A DNA stretch of 64,000 bases from positions 62,001 to 126,000 of the forward strand of contig CAVFZY010000010.1 of assembly GCA_963627135.1 (NCBI GenBank), written 5' to 3'. Of the stretch, positions 24,799-31,292 are shown piece after piece. Each line of letters starts with the position of its first letter. The first letter of the stretch is position 1. The position numbers and the translations under genes are program-made. The notes beneath the pieces were generated by a model. The model was not told where the DNA came from. It saw only the letters and a list, made by a program, of their open reading frames with translations, and did not search any database. The stretch is from CAG-103 sp963627135 (GTDB taxonomy: Bacteria; Bacillota; Clostridia; Oscillospirales; Oscillospiraceae).

Positions 24799-27102
24799 AT
24801 GAAAAAGCGCGTGCTCTCGCTGGCGCTGTGTCTTGTTCTGGTCGTGGGACTGTTCTCCGGCCTGACCGTGAACGCATCGGCCAGCAAAATCGACGATCTG
24901 AAAAAAGAGATCGCCGAGAAGCTCATCAAGGAGAAGATCGAGCAGCTCAAAGAAGAGTTTGAGATCCCGGATCTGGACACGGATGCCATTCTCAGCAGCT
25001 TTGCGGCCGCGGCCACCTCGGGCGACTTCGGCGAGAACAACTGCCTGCACTGGGAGGTCTCCACGGGCGTGCTCGGCGGCAAGACGCTGACCATCTCCGG
25101 CACCGGCGCCATGCCGGACTTCGACTTCCCCAACGGCAACCTCGCGCCGTGGTGGAACTATGAGGCGCTGGGTATGCTCACGAGCTTCGGCAACATCAAG
25201 CTCGAAGGCGAACTGAAGAAGGTCGTCATCAAAGACGGCGTCACGAACGTGGGCGACTACGCCCTGTTCTTCCTGCCGGCCGCCACGCAGGTCACGCTGC
25301 CGGACAGCGTGACGAGCATCGGCCGCTACGGCATCGCCATGTGCTCCGCGCTCACGGGTATGTCCATCCCCAAGAGCGTGACCGAGATCGGCGATTTTGG
25401 CCTTGCGGGCAACGGCCTGACCGCCGTCACGCTGCCCGACGGGCTGCAGAGCCTCGGCCGCGGCGCGTTTGACTCCTGCGCCAGCCTCACGAACACCACC
25501 CTGCCCGCCGCCATCACGGCCGTGCCCGGCAAGTGCTTTGCCGACTGCACGAAGCTGCTCAATGTCAAATATGACGGCACCGTGACCGCCATCGGCGATC
25601 TCGCGTTTGAAAGCTGCAAAGCGCTCACCGCAGCGCCCATCCCCGAGACGGTGACCGAGATCGGCGAGTCCGCCTTCACCGGCTGCACCGCGCTGACGGA
25701 TGTGACCATCCCCGCGGGCGTGAGCGCCATCCCCGACGGCTGCTTCCAGGGCTGCACCGCGCTGGCCGACATGAAGCTGCCCGGCACCGTGACGAGCGTC
25801 GGCCACAACGCGTTCACCGGCTGCACCGCGCTTAAGGACGTGCGCTGCTACGGCGCGCCCCCGACGGTCGAGCCAGCCGGCGCGGCCGAGCACAGCTTTG
25901 AGCCCGACATCGTCACCATCCACTACAACCCCGACCCGGTCTACGGCTGGACGTTCGACGCGGACGGCAAGTGGCAGGGCTACACCGTCAGCGGCACGGG
26001 TGCGTGCCTGCACACGGGCTACGGCACGACGGAAAAAACCGTGCCCGCCACCTGCGGGGAGGCCGGGCGTGTCGACACCGTCTGCTCCAACTGCGGTGAG
26101 GTCGTTTCGACCAAGGAGATCCCCGCCACCGGCGAGCACACCTGGGACAACGGCACCGTGACCAAGGAGCCGACCGAGAACGAGCCGGGCGTGCGCACGT
26201 TCACCTGCGCCGTCTGCGGCCAGACCAAGACGGCCCCCATTCCCGCGACGGGCACGCATGACTATCAGTTCACCAAGACCGTCGCCCCCACGTGCACGGC
26301 CGGCGGCTATGATCTCTACACCTGCAGCAGCTGCGGCGCGACCGAAAAGCGCAACCCCACCGACGCACTCGGCCACAAGTGGGACAACGGTAAGGTGACC
26401 ACCGAGCCGACCGCCACCACGCCCGGCGTGCGCACCTACACCTGCACCGCCTGCGGCCTGACGAAGGAAGAGGTCATCCCGCCCACCGGCGGCAGCACCG
26501 TCTGCCCCGGCGGCACGAGCTGCCCGAGCTACGGCTTCCGCGATGTGGCCGGCCCGAGCGACTGGTCGCACGAGGGCATTGACTACTGCGTGCGCCGCAG
26601 CCTCATGGTCGGCACCGGCGTGGGCACGTTCTCCCCGGACATGGCCTGCTCGCGCGCCCAGATCGTGCAGATCCTCTATAACCTCTCCGGCGACACGGCC
26701 GACTACGGCAATTACTACCTGCCGTTCACGGACGTCGCACCCGGCGACTGGTTCTACGAGGCCGTCGCCTGGGCTTACGCCAACGACATCGTCGCCGGCA
26801 CGAGCGCGACCACGTTTGACCCGAACCTAGACATCACCCGTGAGCAGATGGCCGTCATCCTCTATGGCTACACCGCCGAGTACGCGCCCGCGTTCACCGG
26901 CGGCGGCACGTCGCTGGGCCAGTTCCCCGACGCCGGCAGCGTCGCCAACTGGGCCTACGCCGCTATGAACTGGGCCGTCGGCAACGGGCTGATCTCCGGC
27001 ATCGAAGCGGGCGGCGTGACCTACCTTGCCCCGCAGGGCAGCGCCACGCGCGCGCAGGCCTCGGCCATCATCATGCGCTACTGCCAGCTCATCGGCCAGT
27101 GA
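24799..27102 (+). CDS. Secreted BspA-like leucine-rich repeat protein with Cys-rich repeats and SLH anchor (second paralogue)
   Basis: A 767-residue surface protein with the same plan as its divergent neighbour. Signal peptide MKKRVLSLALCLVLVVGLFS; a charged helix (KKEIAEKLIKEKIEQLKEEF) directly after it; LRR_5 repeats at about 145-355 in regular 23-residue steps (VTEIGESAFTGCTALTDVTI and others); CxxC repeats at about 400-570 (VCSNCGEVVSTKEIPATGEH); three SLH repeats at 578-767. AAAGGAGGAAGAAACG precedes the ATG. The shared CxxC and SLH parts suggest an old duplication; the leucine-rich parts have diverged. Confidence 0.85.
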   Translation: MKKRVLSLALCLVLVVGLFSGLTVNASASKIDDLKKEIAEKLIKEKIEQLKEEFEIPDLDTDAILSSFAAAATSGDFGENNCLHWEVSTGVLGGKTLTISGTGAMPDFDFPNGNLAPWWNYEALGMLTSFGNIKLEGELKKVVIKDGVTNVGDYALFFLPAATQVTLPDSVTSIGRYGIAMCSALTGMSIPKSVTEIGDFGLAGNGLTAVTLPDGLQSLGRGAFDSCASLTNTTLPAAITAVPGKCFADCTKLLNVKYDGTVTAIGDLAFESCKALTAAPIPETVTEIGESAFTGCTALTDVTIPAGVSAIPDGCFQGCTALADMKLPGTVTSVGHNAFTGCTALKDVRCYGAPPTVEPAGAAEHSFEPDIVTIHYNPDPVYGWTFDADGKWQGYTVSGTGACLHTGYGTTEKTVPATCGEAGRVDTVCSNCGEVVSTKEIPATGEHTWDNGTVTKEPTENEPGVRTFTCAVCGQTKTAPIPATGTHDYQFTKTVAPTCTAGGYDLYTCSSCGATEKRNPTDALGHKWDNGKVTTEPTATTPGVRTYTCTACGLTKEEVIPPTGGSTVCPGGTSCPSYGFRDVAGPSDWSHEGIDYCVRRSLMVGTGVGTFSPDMACSRAQIVQILYNLSGDTADYGNYYLPFTDVAPGDWFYEAVAWAYANDIVAGTSATTFDPNLDITREQMAVILYGYTAEYAPAFTGGGTSLGQFPDAGSVANWAYAAMNWAVGNGLISGIEAGGVTYLAPQGSATRAQASAIIMRYCQLIGQ

Positions 27103-27133
27103 GCCGGGCAGCCAAAAACCGCATCATCCCCCG

Positions 27134-27161
27134 CCCCGGGAGCCGCGTGCTCCCGGGGCTT
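27134..27161 (+). terminator. Terminator after the rightward BspA-like gene
   Basis: CCCCGGGAGC / GCTCCCGGGG hairpin followed by CTTTTT. Confidence 0.85.
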
Positions 27162-27416
27162 TTTGGCGCACCGGCGCGCCCGTGCATCGGTGCAGACACG
27201 TGCGTTTGTTTACATAACATCGTTAATTGCGCCGTATTTATGTTGAAAACTCTGTTGGCAATGTGGAAAAATGGTTTCCATAACGCCGATCTTGTCTGTG
27301 AAAACCGACAACCAGCGTAGTTTTATCCATACAGGTGTCGAAATGTCAGGTACTGCAACAATCGTTGCATTTGAAAACAAATCTGCGCGGATGTTCTTTA
27401 CAATTTCATTCGAAAT
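27162..27416. other. Intergenic region before the micropeptide array
   Basis: About 255 bases with lower GC than its surroundings and no convincing gene. It holds the inverted 11-mer at 27208 and a dyad GCAAC-AATC-GTTGC (27355-27368), about 50 bases upstream of the GTTACA box of the first micropeptide promoter. Confidence 0.5.
27208..27218 (-). repeat. 11-mer GTTATGTAAAC, copy 6 (inverted)
   Basis: Reads GTTTACATAAC on the + strand; an exact copy outside the phage cassette. Confidence 0.65.
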
Positions 27417-27556
27417 GTTACACATCCCATGGATATGTCCCTTGCATTTTGACCGTTTTTTGTTATAATACGATTTGTAACCGGCAATACCAACCATCCG
27501 ATGTCGTCTATTGTGTGGGACGGCGTTGGAAATCTTACGAAAGGGGTAAAGTAACT
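27417..27556 (+). promoter_or_regulatory. Promoter and structured leader of micropeptide gene A
   Basis: GTTACA box (27417-27422), TGTCC, TTGCAT (27442-27447), 16 bases, TATAAT (27464-27469) with an extended TGT before it. The leader carries AACCGGCAATACCAACC, a stem GTCGTC (27503-27508) / GACGGC (27519-27524) around loop TATTGTGTGG, and an outer CCAAC (27490-27494) / GTTGG (27525-27529) pairing. It ends ACGAAAGGGGTAAAGTAACT before the ATG. The same blocks occur at 27750 and 28148 and, diverged, at 1615. Confidence 0.75.
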
Positions 27557-27661
27557 ATGGCTTTCATCAAATGGGGTCTCGGCCTGGCTTCCGGCATTCT
27601 TGGCGAATGCGGCGAAGAGAAGGCTCAGGCGATCGTCGACCAGATCCTCGGCGCTCTCTAA
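27557..27661 (+). CDS. Micropeptide A (34 aa) of the four-member family
   Basis: A 34-residue peptide. N-terminus MAFIKWGLGLASGILGEC, then GEEKAQAIVDQILGAL. It aligns with the peptides at 27896, 28284 and 1489: LAS-x-IL-xx-C and A-x-AIVD-x-I are shared, the single Cys is invariant, and Glu/Lys fill the turn. Each half can be an amphipathic helix. No signal peptide, lipobox or double-glycine leader is present. Expression signals are strong: extended -10 promoter, AAAGGGGT site, and a terminator 12 bases after the stop. I do not know this family. The size and helical pattern invite comparison with phenol-soluble-modulin-type or leaderless peptides, but there is no sequence proof. Confidence 0.85.
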   Translation: MAFIKWGLGLASGILGECGEEKAQAIVDQILGAL

Positions 27662-27673
27662 GACACAATTTCA

Positions 27674-27705
27674 AAAAATCCCGGAGCTTCGGCTCCGGGA
27701 TTTTT
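27674..27705 (+). terminator. Terminator of micropeptide gene A
   Basis: AAATCCCGGAGC / GCTCCGGGATTTTT hairpin. Confidence 0.85.
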
Positions 27706-27749
27706 CTGCTTTGCACGAGATTACCAATTCCCACAAACCGAAACAAAAC

Positions 27750-27895
27750 GTTACACGCACCGCCTCTTGTCCGTTGCGGTTTTGATATTTTTTCCTTACA
27801 CTGTGTTCGTAACCGGTAACCGGTAACTACAACCATCCGGTGTCGTCTATTGTGTGGGACGGCGTTGGAAATCTCACGAAAGGGGTAAAGAAACC
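27750..27895 (+). promoter_or_regulatory. Promoter and structured leader of micropeptide gene B
   Basis: GTTACA (27750-27755), TTGTCCG, TTGCGG (27774-27779), 17 bases, TACACT (27797-27802). The leader has a small tandem AACCGGT duplication, then stem GTCGTC (27842-27847) / GACGGC (27858-27863) with loop TATTGTGTGG, outer CAAC/GTTG pairing, and ACGAAAGGGGTAAAGAAACC before the ATG. Confidence 0.75.
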
Positions 27896-28027
27896 ATGTT
27901 CAACAAAAATTACGTCCACAGCGCGCTCAAGCTCGCTTCCGACATTCTCGGCGTTTGCCATGAGGAAACGGCACAGGCGATCGTTGACGCGATCTACAAT
28001 GCGCTTCCGGAAGGCCTGTCCCTGTAA
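27896..28027 (+). CDS. Micropeptide B (43 aa) of the four-member family
   Basis: A 43-residue peptide: MFNKNYVHSALKLASDILGV, then CHEETAQAIVDAIYNALPEG and a short LSL tail. The core matches micropeptides A, C and the 1489-1614 gene, with the invariant Cys at residue 21. It is the longest of the array because of a charged N-terminal addition and a C-terminal PEGLSL. It has its own promoter, leader and terminator, so the array is a set of monocistronic repeats and not an operon. Function unknown. Confidence 0.85.
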   Translation: MFNKNYVHSALKLASDILGVCHEETAQAIVDAIYNALPEGLSL

Positions 28028-28044
28028 GGCAGCCAACGGAACCG

Positions 28045-28079
28045 GCGCCCGGAGCAGAAGCTCCGGGCGCTTTCTTTTT
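28045..28079 (+). terminator. Terminator of micropeptide gene B
   Basis: GCGCCCGGAG / CTCCGGGCGC hairpin followed by TTTCTTTTT. Confidence 0.85.
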
Positions 28080-28147
28080 GGGGACGCGGGCGTGGCAACA
28101 GGCCGTAACAATTTCGTGACTGCCCGTGAAACGACTTCTTTCAAAGT

Positions 28148-28283
28148 GTTACATATCACGATATTTGTCCGTTGCGTTTTTGCGGTTTTTGTGTAAAATA
28201 AGTTCGTAACCGGCAATACAACCATCCGATGCTGTCTATTGTGTGGGGCGGCGTTGGAAATCTACGAAAGGGGTAAAGCAACT
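28148..28283 (+). promoter_or_regulatory. Promoter and structured leader of micropeptide gene C
   Basis: GTTACA (28148-28153), TTGTCCG, TTGCGT (28172-28177), 16 bases, TAAAAT (28194-28199). The leader stem is GCTGTC (28231-28236) / GGCGGC (28247-28252) with the same loop TATTGTGTGG. Compared with copies A and B three stem bases differ, yet all six pairs can form (with G-U pairs). It ends ACGAAAGGGGTAAAGCAACT before the ATG. Confidence 0.75.
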
Positions 28284-28394
28284 ATGTATTCTGCTCTTGA
28301 TCTGGCTTCCAAGATCCTCGGCTTCTGCGGCCAGGAAAAGGCTCAGGCCATCGTCGACATCATCAAGGGATCTCTTGTGATGCCCATCGACTGA
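28284..28394 (+). CDS. Micropeptide C (36 aa) of the four-member family
   Basis: A 36-residue peptide: MYSALDLASKILGFCGQEKA then QAIVDIIKGSLVMPID. It has the shortest N-terminus of the family, beginning directly at the helix, and keeps LAS-x-IL-G-x-C and AQAIVD. Promoter, leader and terminator belong to it alone. The difference among A, B and C is concentrated at the two ends of the peptide while the core is kept, which suggests selection on the core. Confidence 0.85.
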   Translation: MYSALDLASKILGFCGQEKAQAIVDIIKGSLVMPID

Positions 28395-28403
28395 TTTGTT
28401 TTT

Positions 28404-28439
28404 GCAAAAGCCCCGGAGCAAACGCTCCGGGGCTTTTGC
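28404..28439 (+). terminator. Terminator of micropeptide gene C
   Basis: A perfect inverted repeat GCAAAAGCCCCGGAGC / GCTCCGGGGCTTTTGC; it could act in both directions. Confidence 0.85.
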
Positions 28440-28491
28440 CTATGGACGATGCGCGGGACCGGAAAATGTTGCATCCGCCGCCGTTTGTGTA

Positions 28492-28520
28492 TTGCATTTT
28501 CTGGAATGTGCGGGTACAAT
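28492..28520 (+). promoter_or_regulatory. Promoter of micropeptide gene E
   Basis: TTGCAT (28492-28497), 17 bases, TACAAT (28515-28520). The conserved leader of genes A-C is absent. Instead a GCCGGC-TTTCAA-GTCGGC hairpin-like segment (28541-28558) precedes CGAAAGGAGCG. Confidence 0.65.
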
Positions 28521-28586
28521 AGAAACACAGTTTCAGTGGCCGGCTTTCAAGTCGGCAGAAACGATCTGCGAAAGGAGCGATATACG

Positions 28587-28682
28587 ATGGACAACATGGG
28601 CTACATCAGACTGCCCGAACTGCTCAACTGGTTCCAGAGCCTCCTGGAGTGGTTCTATCAGGCAAAGCCGATCGGCAAATAA
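28587..28682 (+). CDS. Micropeptide E (31 aa), unrelated sequence, same cassette layout
   Basis: A 31-residue peptide, MDNMGYIRLPELLNWFQSLL then EWFYQAKPIGK. It is rich in Trp, Phe and Leu on one helical face and does not align with micropeptides A-C. It follows them directly, with its own TTGCAT/TACAAT promoter, a GCGAAAGGAGCG ribosome binding site and a terminator with the same CCGGAGC/GCTCCGG core. The PxLLxWFxxLLxWF pattern suggests interfacial membrane binding. No known function; it could be a partner (sensor, immunity or second component) of the neighbouring peptides or an independent gene. Confidence 0.75.
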   Translation: MDNMGYIRLPELLNWFQSLLEWFYQAKPIGK

Positions 28683-28694
28683 ACAAAACCGTCA

Positions 28695-28733
28695 ACAGCG
28701 CCCGGAGCATTTGCTCCGGGCGCTGTGTCTTTT
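28695..28733 (+). terminator. Terminator of micropeptide gene E
   Basis: ACAGCGCCCGGAGC / GCTCCGGGCGCTGT hairpin followed by GTCTTTT. Confidence 0.8.
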
Positions 28734-28734
28734 C

Positions 28735-29652
28735 CTATGTTTCCGCCTGCTCCGCCACGCCGGTGTATTGGAACACGTAGTCCACGGCGCGGTTGCTCAC
28801 GCGCTCGAGCGACTCATACGTGCTGCCGCCGATGTGAAACGTCGCGATGAAGTTATCCAGATGGATGAGCGGGTCATCGGCCGCCGGCGGCTCGTGCACA
28901 AACACGTCACTCGCTGCGGCGCGGATCTGCCCCGTGGTGAGCGCGACGTAGAGATCGTGCTCGTTGACGATGCCGCCGCGCGAGGTGTTGACGAGCAGCA
29001 GGTCCGGATTCGCGGCGGCGAACACGGGCGCGCTGATGAGGTCGCGCGTATCGTCGCAGAGCGTGATGCTCACGTTCACGAAGTCCGAGCGGCGGAAGAG
29101 CTCCGGCAGCGTTGCGACCTGCTCATAGCCCCAGGCGGCGCACTCGGCGGCCGTGCGGCGCGGATTCCAGCACAGGACGCGCACGTCGAACGCCGCGCGC
29201 AGAATGTCCGCCACGCGGTGGGCAATGTTGCCCGTGCCGACGAGGCCGAGCGTGCGGCCGGTCATCTCGTGGCAGACGAATTCCTCCGCGCCGAAGTGGT
29301 CGAAGCGTCCGGCGCACAGGCCGTTGTTGACAAATTTCAGCTGCCGGTTGAGCGCCAGCAGATCCGCCACGGCCAGCTCCGCGACGGCCGGCGCGCCGAG
29401 GCCCGGCACATTCGGCACCGGCACGCCGTATTCGGCGGCAGCGGCGGTATCGATCGTGTCGCGGCTGACGCCGTGCATGGCGATGACCTTCAGGTTTGGC
29501 GCGCGCGCGATGACCGACCGCGGCACGGCCGCGCGGCGGATGATCATGGCGGCGAGCTGCTCGGGGTGGTCGAAATTGTCCACGATCTCAAAATGACGCG
29601 CAAGCCTTGCATACGCCGACGGCGCGATGTGTTCACTTAAGTAGACCTGCAT
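28735..29652 (-). CDS. D-isomer-specific 2-hydroxyacid dehydrogenase family protein
   Basis: A 305-residue NAD(P)-dependent oxidoreductase. The Rossmann motif is GRTLGLVGTGNIAHRVADIL (GxGxxA/G). The catalytic Arg is in LLVNTSRGGIVNE and the catalytic His in NFIATFHIGGSTYES; the acidic residue is in ASDVFVHEPPA. The family reduces 2-keto acids or acts on phosphoglycerate and related substrates; the exact substrate is not clear, and ATFHIGG instead of the usual VTPHIGG is a slight oddity. GGGAGGAATCCATC precedes the ATG. It follows yabR on the same strand with a terminator between, so it is probably transcribed separately. Confidence 0.85.
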   Translation of the reverse strand: MQVYLSEHIAPSAYARLARHFEIVDNFDHPEQLAAMIIRRAAVPRSVIARAPNLKVIAMHGVSRDTIDTAAAAEYGVPVPNVPGLGAPAVAELAVADLLALNRQLKFVNNGLCAGRFDHFGAEEFVCHEMTGRTLGLVGTGNIAHRVADILRAAFDVRVLCWNPRRTAAECAAWGYEQVATLPELFRRSDFVNVSITLCDDTRDLISAPVFAAANPDLLLVNTSRGGIVNEHDLYVALTTGQIRAAASDVFVHEPPAADDPLIHLDNFIATFHIGGSTYESLERVSNRAVDYVFQYTGVAEQAET

Positions 29653-29671
29653 GATGGATTCCTCCCTTTGG

Positions 29672-29702
29672 AAAAAGGCCCCACCGCAAATGCAGTGGGG
29701 CC
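29672..29702 (-). terminator. Terminator of the yabP-yabQ-divIC-yabR block
   Basis: Minus strand GGCCCCAC / GTGGGGCC hairpin followed by TTTTT, just after the yabR-like stop. Confidence 0.8.
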
Positions 29703-29719
29703 TGATGCCGTCTTCGGTT

Positions 29720-30211
29720 TTATCCGCGGCCGCTGCCGCGGCGGCGGCCGCGCGTGCGGTCGCTATAGAGGCGGTTGCCGGCCATGCGGCTGTCCGACTC
29801 CTGCATGAACTGCTTGAGCCGGTCCTCAAACGCAGCGTCCCCGCTCGGGCCGCTGACCTGCCCCGCCGACTGTGCCGGACGGTTCTGGCGCGCAGCGCGC
29901 GGTGCGCCGCCGTTATTCGGGCGGTTGCCGCCGGAACGCCCGCCGCTCGTCGGGCGGTTGTTCGGGCGCTCGGGCGCTGGTTCCGCCTTCTTGATGGACA
30001 GATTGATCTTCCCATCCGGCGTCACGGCCAGCACGCGCACCTTCACCTTGTCGCCCAGCTTCAAAAACTCGTTAACGTCGCTGACGTAGGTGTTGGCGAT
30101 CTCGGATATGTGCACCAGACCGCTCCTGCTGTCCGGCAGGCTCACAAACGCGCCAAACTTCGTGATACCGGTGACGGTACCCTCCACAACTGCTCCGACT
30201 TCCACCTGCAT
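29720..30211 (-). CDS. yabR: S1-domain RNA-binding protein, YabR-like
   Basis: A 163-residue protein. Residues about 3-72 form an S1 fold (EVGAVVEGTVTGITKFGAFV, RSGLVHISEIANTYVSDVN, VRVLAVTPDGKINLSIK). A low-complexity linker rich in Gly, Asn, Arg and Pro follows. Near the end a short helix FEDRLKQFMQESDSRM is followed by a basic RGRRRGSGRG tail, probably RNA-binding. In Bacillus and Clostridia yabR follows divIC, as it does here (19-base gap). The start at 30211 has AAGGAG upstream. Confidence 0.88.
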   Translation of the reverse strand: MQVEVGAVVEGTVTGITKFGAFVSLPDSRSGLVHISEIANTYVSDVNEFLKLGDKVKVRVLAVTPDGKINLSIKKAEPAPERPNNRPTSGGRSGGNRPNNGGAPRAARQNRPAQSAGQVSGPSGDAAFEDRLKQFMQESDSRMAGNRLYSDRTRGRRRGSGRG

Positions 30212-30230
30212 ACGGTTCGTTTCTCCTTGC

Positions 30231-30509
30231 TCAATCACTCGTGTCGTAAAAAATCTTTTCACCGGGCTCGACCAGACCGAGCTTCTCGCGTGCGACCGAT
30301 TCGATCATGTCGTCGTCCTCGCTGTGGTCGATCTGATACTGCAGCTCGGCATTGGACTGGGTCATCTCGGACACCTGCTGCTGCAGCGTCTCCGCGCGAT
30401 CCTGAAGCTGCAGGGTCTGCCGGTGCACCGTGAACAGACTGATGACCGCGTACACCATCAGTGCCGCGATGACCAGTGTTGTAAAGATGCTTGCCTTTTT
30501 GAATTTCAC
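30231..30509 (-). CDS. divIC: Septum formation initiator, DivIC/FtsB family
   Basis: A 92-residue bitopic membrane protein beginning with GTG at 30509. Short basic cytoplasmic end MKFKKAS, membrane helix at about 8-27 (IFTTLVIAALMVYAVISLFT), then a leucine-zipper-like coiled coil (LQLQDRAETLQQQVSEMTQS) and the conserved tail VAREKLGLVEPGEKIFY. It should bind FtsL and help to activate septal peptidoglycan synthesis. Ribosome binding site GGGGGGAGG lies 11 bases upstream. Its place between yabQ and yabR is the normal one. Confidence 0.92.
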   Translation of the reverse strand: MKFKKASIFTTLVIAALMVYAVISLFTVHRQTLQLQDRAETLQQQVSEMTQSNAELQYQIDHSEDDDMIESVAREKLGLVEPGEKIFYDTSD

Positions 30510-30557
30510 AGCCTGCAGAACCTCCCCCCGGATCGTATCTGCTTTCAGTAATACAGT

Positions 30558-30972
30558 TTATTCTAAAACATCTGCGGCGATTTTGGAAGCGTTTTTTTGA
30601 AAAAATCCAAACTTTTTTTGCGATTTTTCGTCCGGGGGCCGTCATTTCGCGCGTTTTTTGCGCGCAGCGGCGTGAAAATTTCTCCAGCGGCGGAAAAACC
30701 TGCCCGCTGCCCCAGGCGAAATAGGCCGTCCAGCCGGCCGCAATGGCCAAAAACATGAACAGGCGCACCTGCCCGGAGCCGGCCGCCATGCCGAAGGCGA
30801 ACACGGCCAGCCCCACCGTCAGGCTAAACACGGTGTCGAGCACCGCGCGGGTGCAGGCCCGGCGCGCATGGCGGCGCAGCACGCGCAGCACATCGAACAG
30901 CAGCCCGAGCGCCGCGCCGAGCCCCAGTGCCAGCGCCAGCTGCCTGAGCTGGGCGAGCGGCGGCAGGCTCAT
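30558..30972 (-). pseudogene. yabQ: Sporulation protein YabQ, with an apparent frameshift near the 3-prime end
   Basis: Membrane protein needed for spore cortex formation. Residues 1-124 are typical: LAQLRQLALALGLGAALGLL, FDVLRVLRRHARR, ALDTVFSLTVGLAVF and RLFMFLAIAAGWTAYFAWG, giving three or four membrane helices. At S125 a run of seven A occurs (minus strand, 30592-30598). In the frame as written the protein continues as arginine-rich nonsense-like sequence through the whole divIC gene to 30259. With one A fewer it would read SKNASKIAADVLE and stop at 30558-30560, just before the divIC ribosome binding site. That is the normal gene end, so I give those limits. Sequencing error, real mutation or programmed slippage are all possible. 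The start overlaps yabP by ATGA. Confidence 0.7.
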
Positions 30973-31262
30973 CCGCCGAACAGACGCGACCAGAAGCCGC
31001 CGCCGGACGCCGTCTCCTCCGTGTAATCGAGCGCGTCAAACGCGCCGTCGATGGCCAGCTCCCCCGTGTCGATCGCGAGCCGGCCGATGCGCAGCCCCTC
31101 TCCGTGCACGGTGAGCATCCCGCGCGACGTGCGCATGGACACCTCCGTGTCGTCAAAGCGCACGACCTCGTCCACACCCGTGACGATCAGATGGCTGCGC
31201 TCGTCGAGTGTGACCGCGTGCGGCCGACGCTGCGGCGCGGCCTTCTTGTCCTCGTATGGCAT
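30969..31262 (-). CDS. yabP: Sporulation protein YabP
   Basis: A 97-residue protein of the YabP family, required together with YabQ for spore cortex assembly in Bacillus. Recognisable features are AVTLDERSHLIVTGVDEVVR, FDDTEVSMRTSRGMLTVHGE and LRIGRLAIDTGELAIDG, a compact beta fold, followed by the short C-terminal GGGFWSRLFGG. GGGAGGGGAGCCT precedes the ATG. First gene of the leftward yabP-yabQ-divIC-yabR block; a SigE-like promoter lies 31 bases upstream. Confidence 0.92.
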   Translation of the reverse strand: MPYEDKKAAPQRRPHAVTLDERSHLIVTGVDEVVRFDDTEVSMRTSRGMLTVHGEGLRIGRLAIDTGELAIDGAFDALDYTEETASGGGFWSRLFGG

Positions 31263-31292
31263 AGGCTCCCCTCCCGGTTCTGGTTTGCTACC

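Noticed and set aside
22232..24802. 856-codon open frame opposite the large BspA-like gene
   Set aside because: Antisense shadow; no start signal, and the other strand has signal peptide, repeats and SLH modules.
27241..27320. 27-codon frame starting MLKTLLAMWKNG before the micropeptide array
   Set aside because: No ribosome binding site and no promoter close by; it does not align with the micropeptides. Probably chance.
30259..30972. Reading yabQ as a 237-residue protein running through divIC
   Set aside because: The part after residue 125 has no resemblance to the family, overlaps a clear divIC gene in another phase, and the normal end is restored by one base. I treat it as a frameshift.
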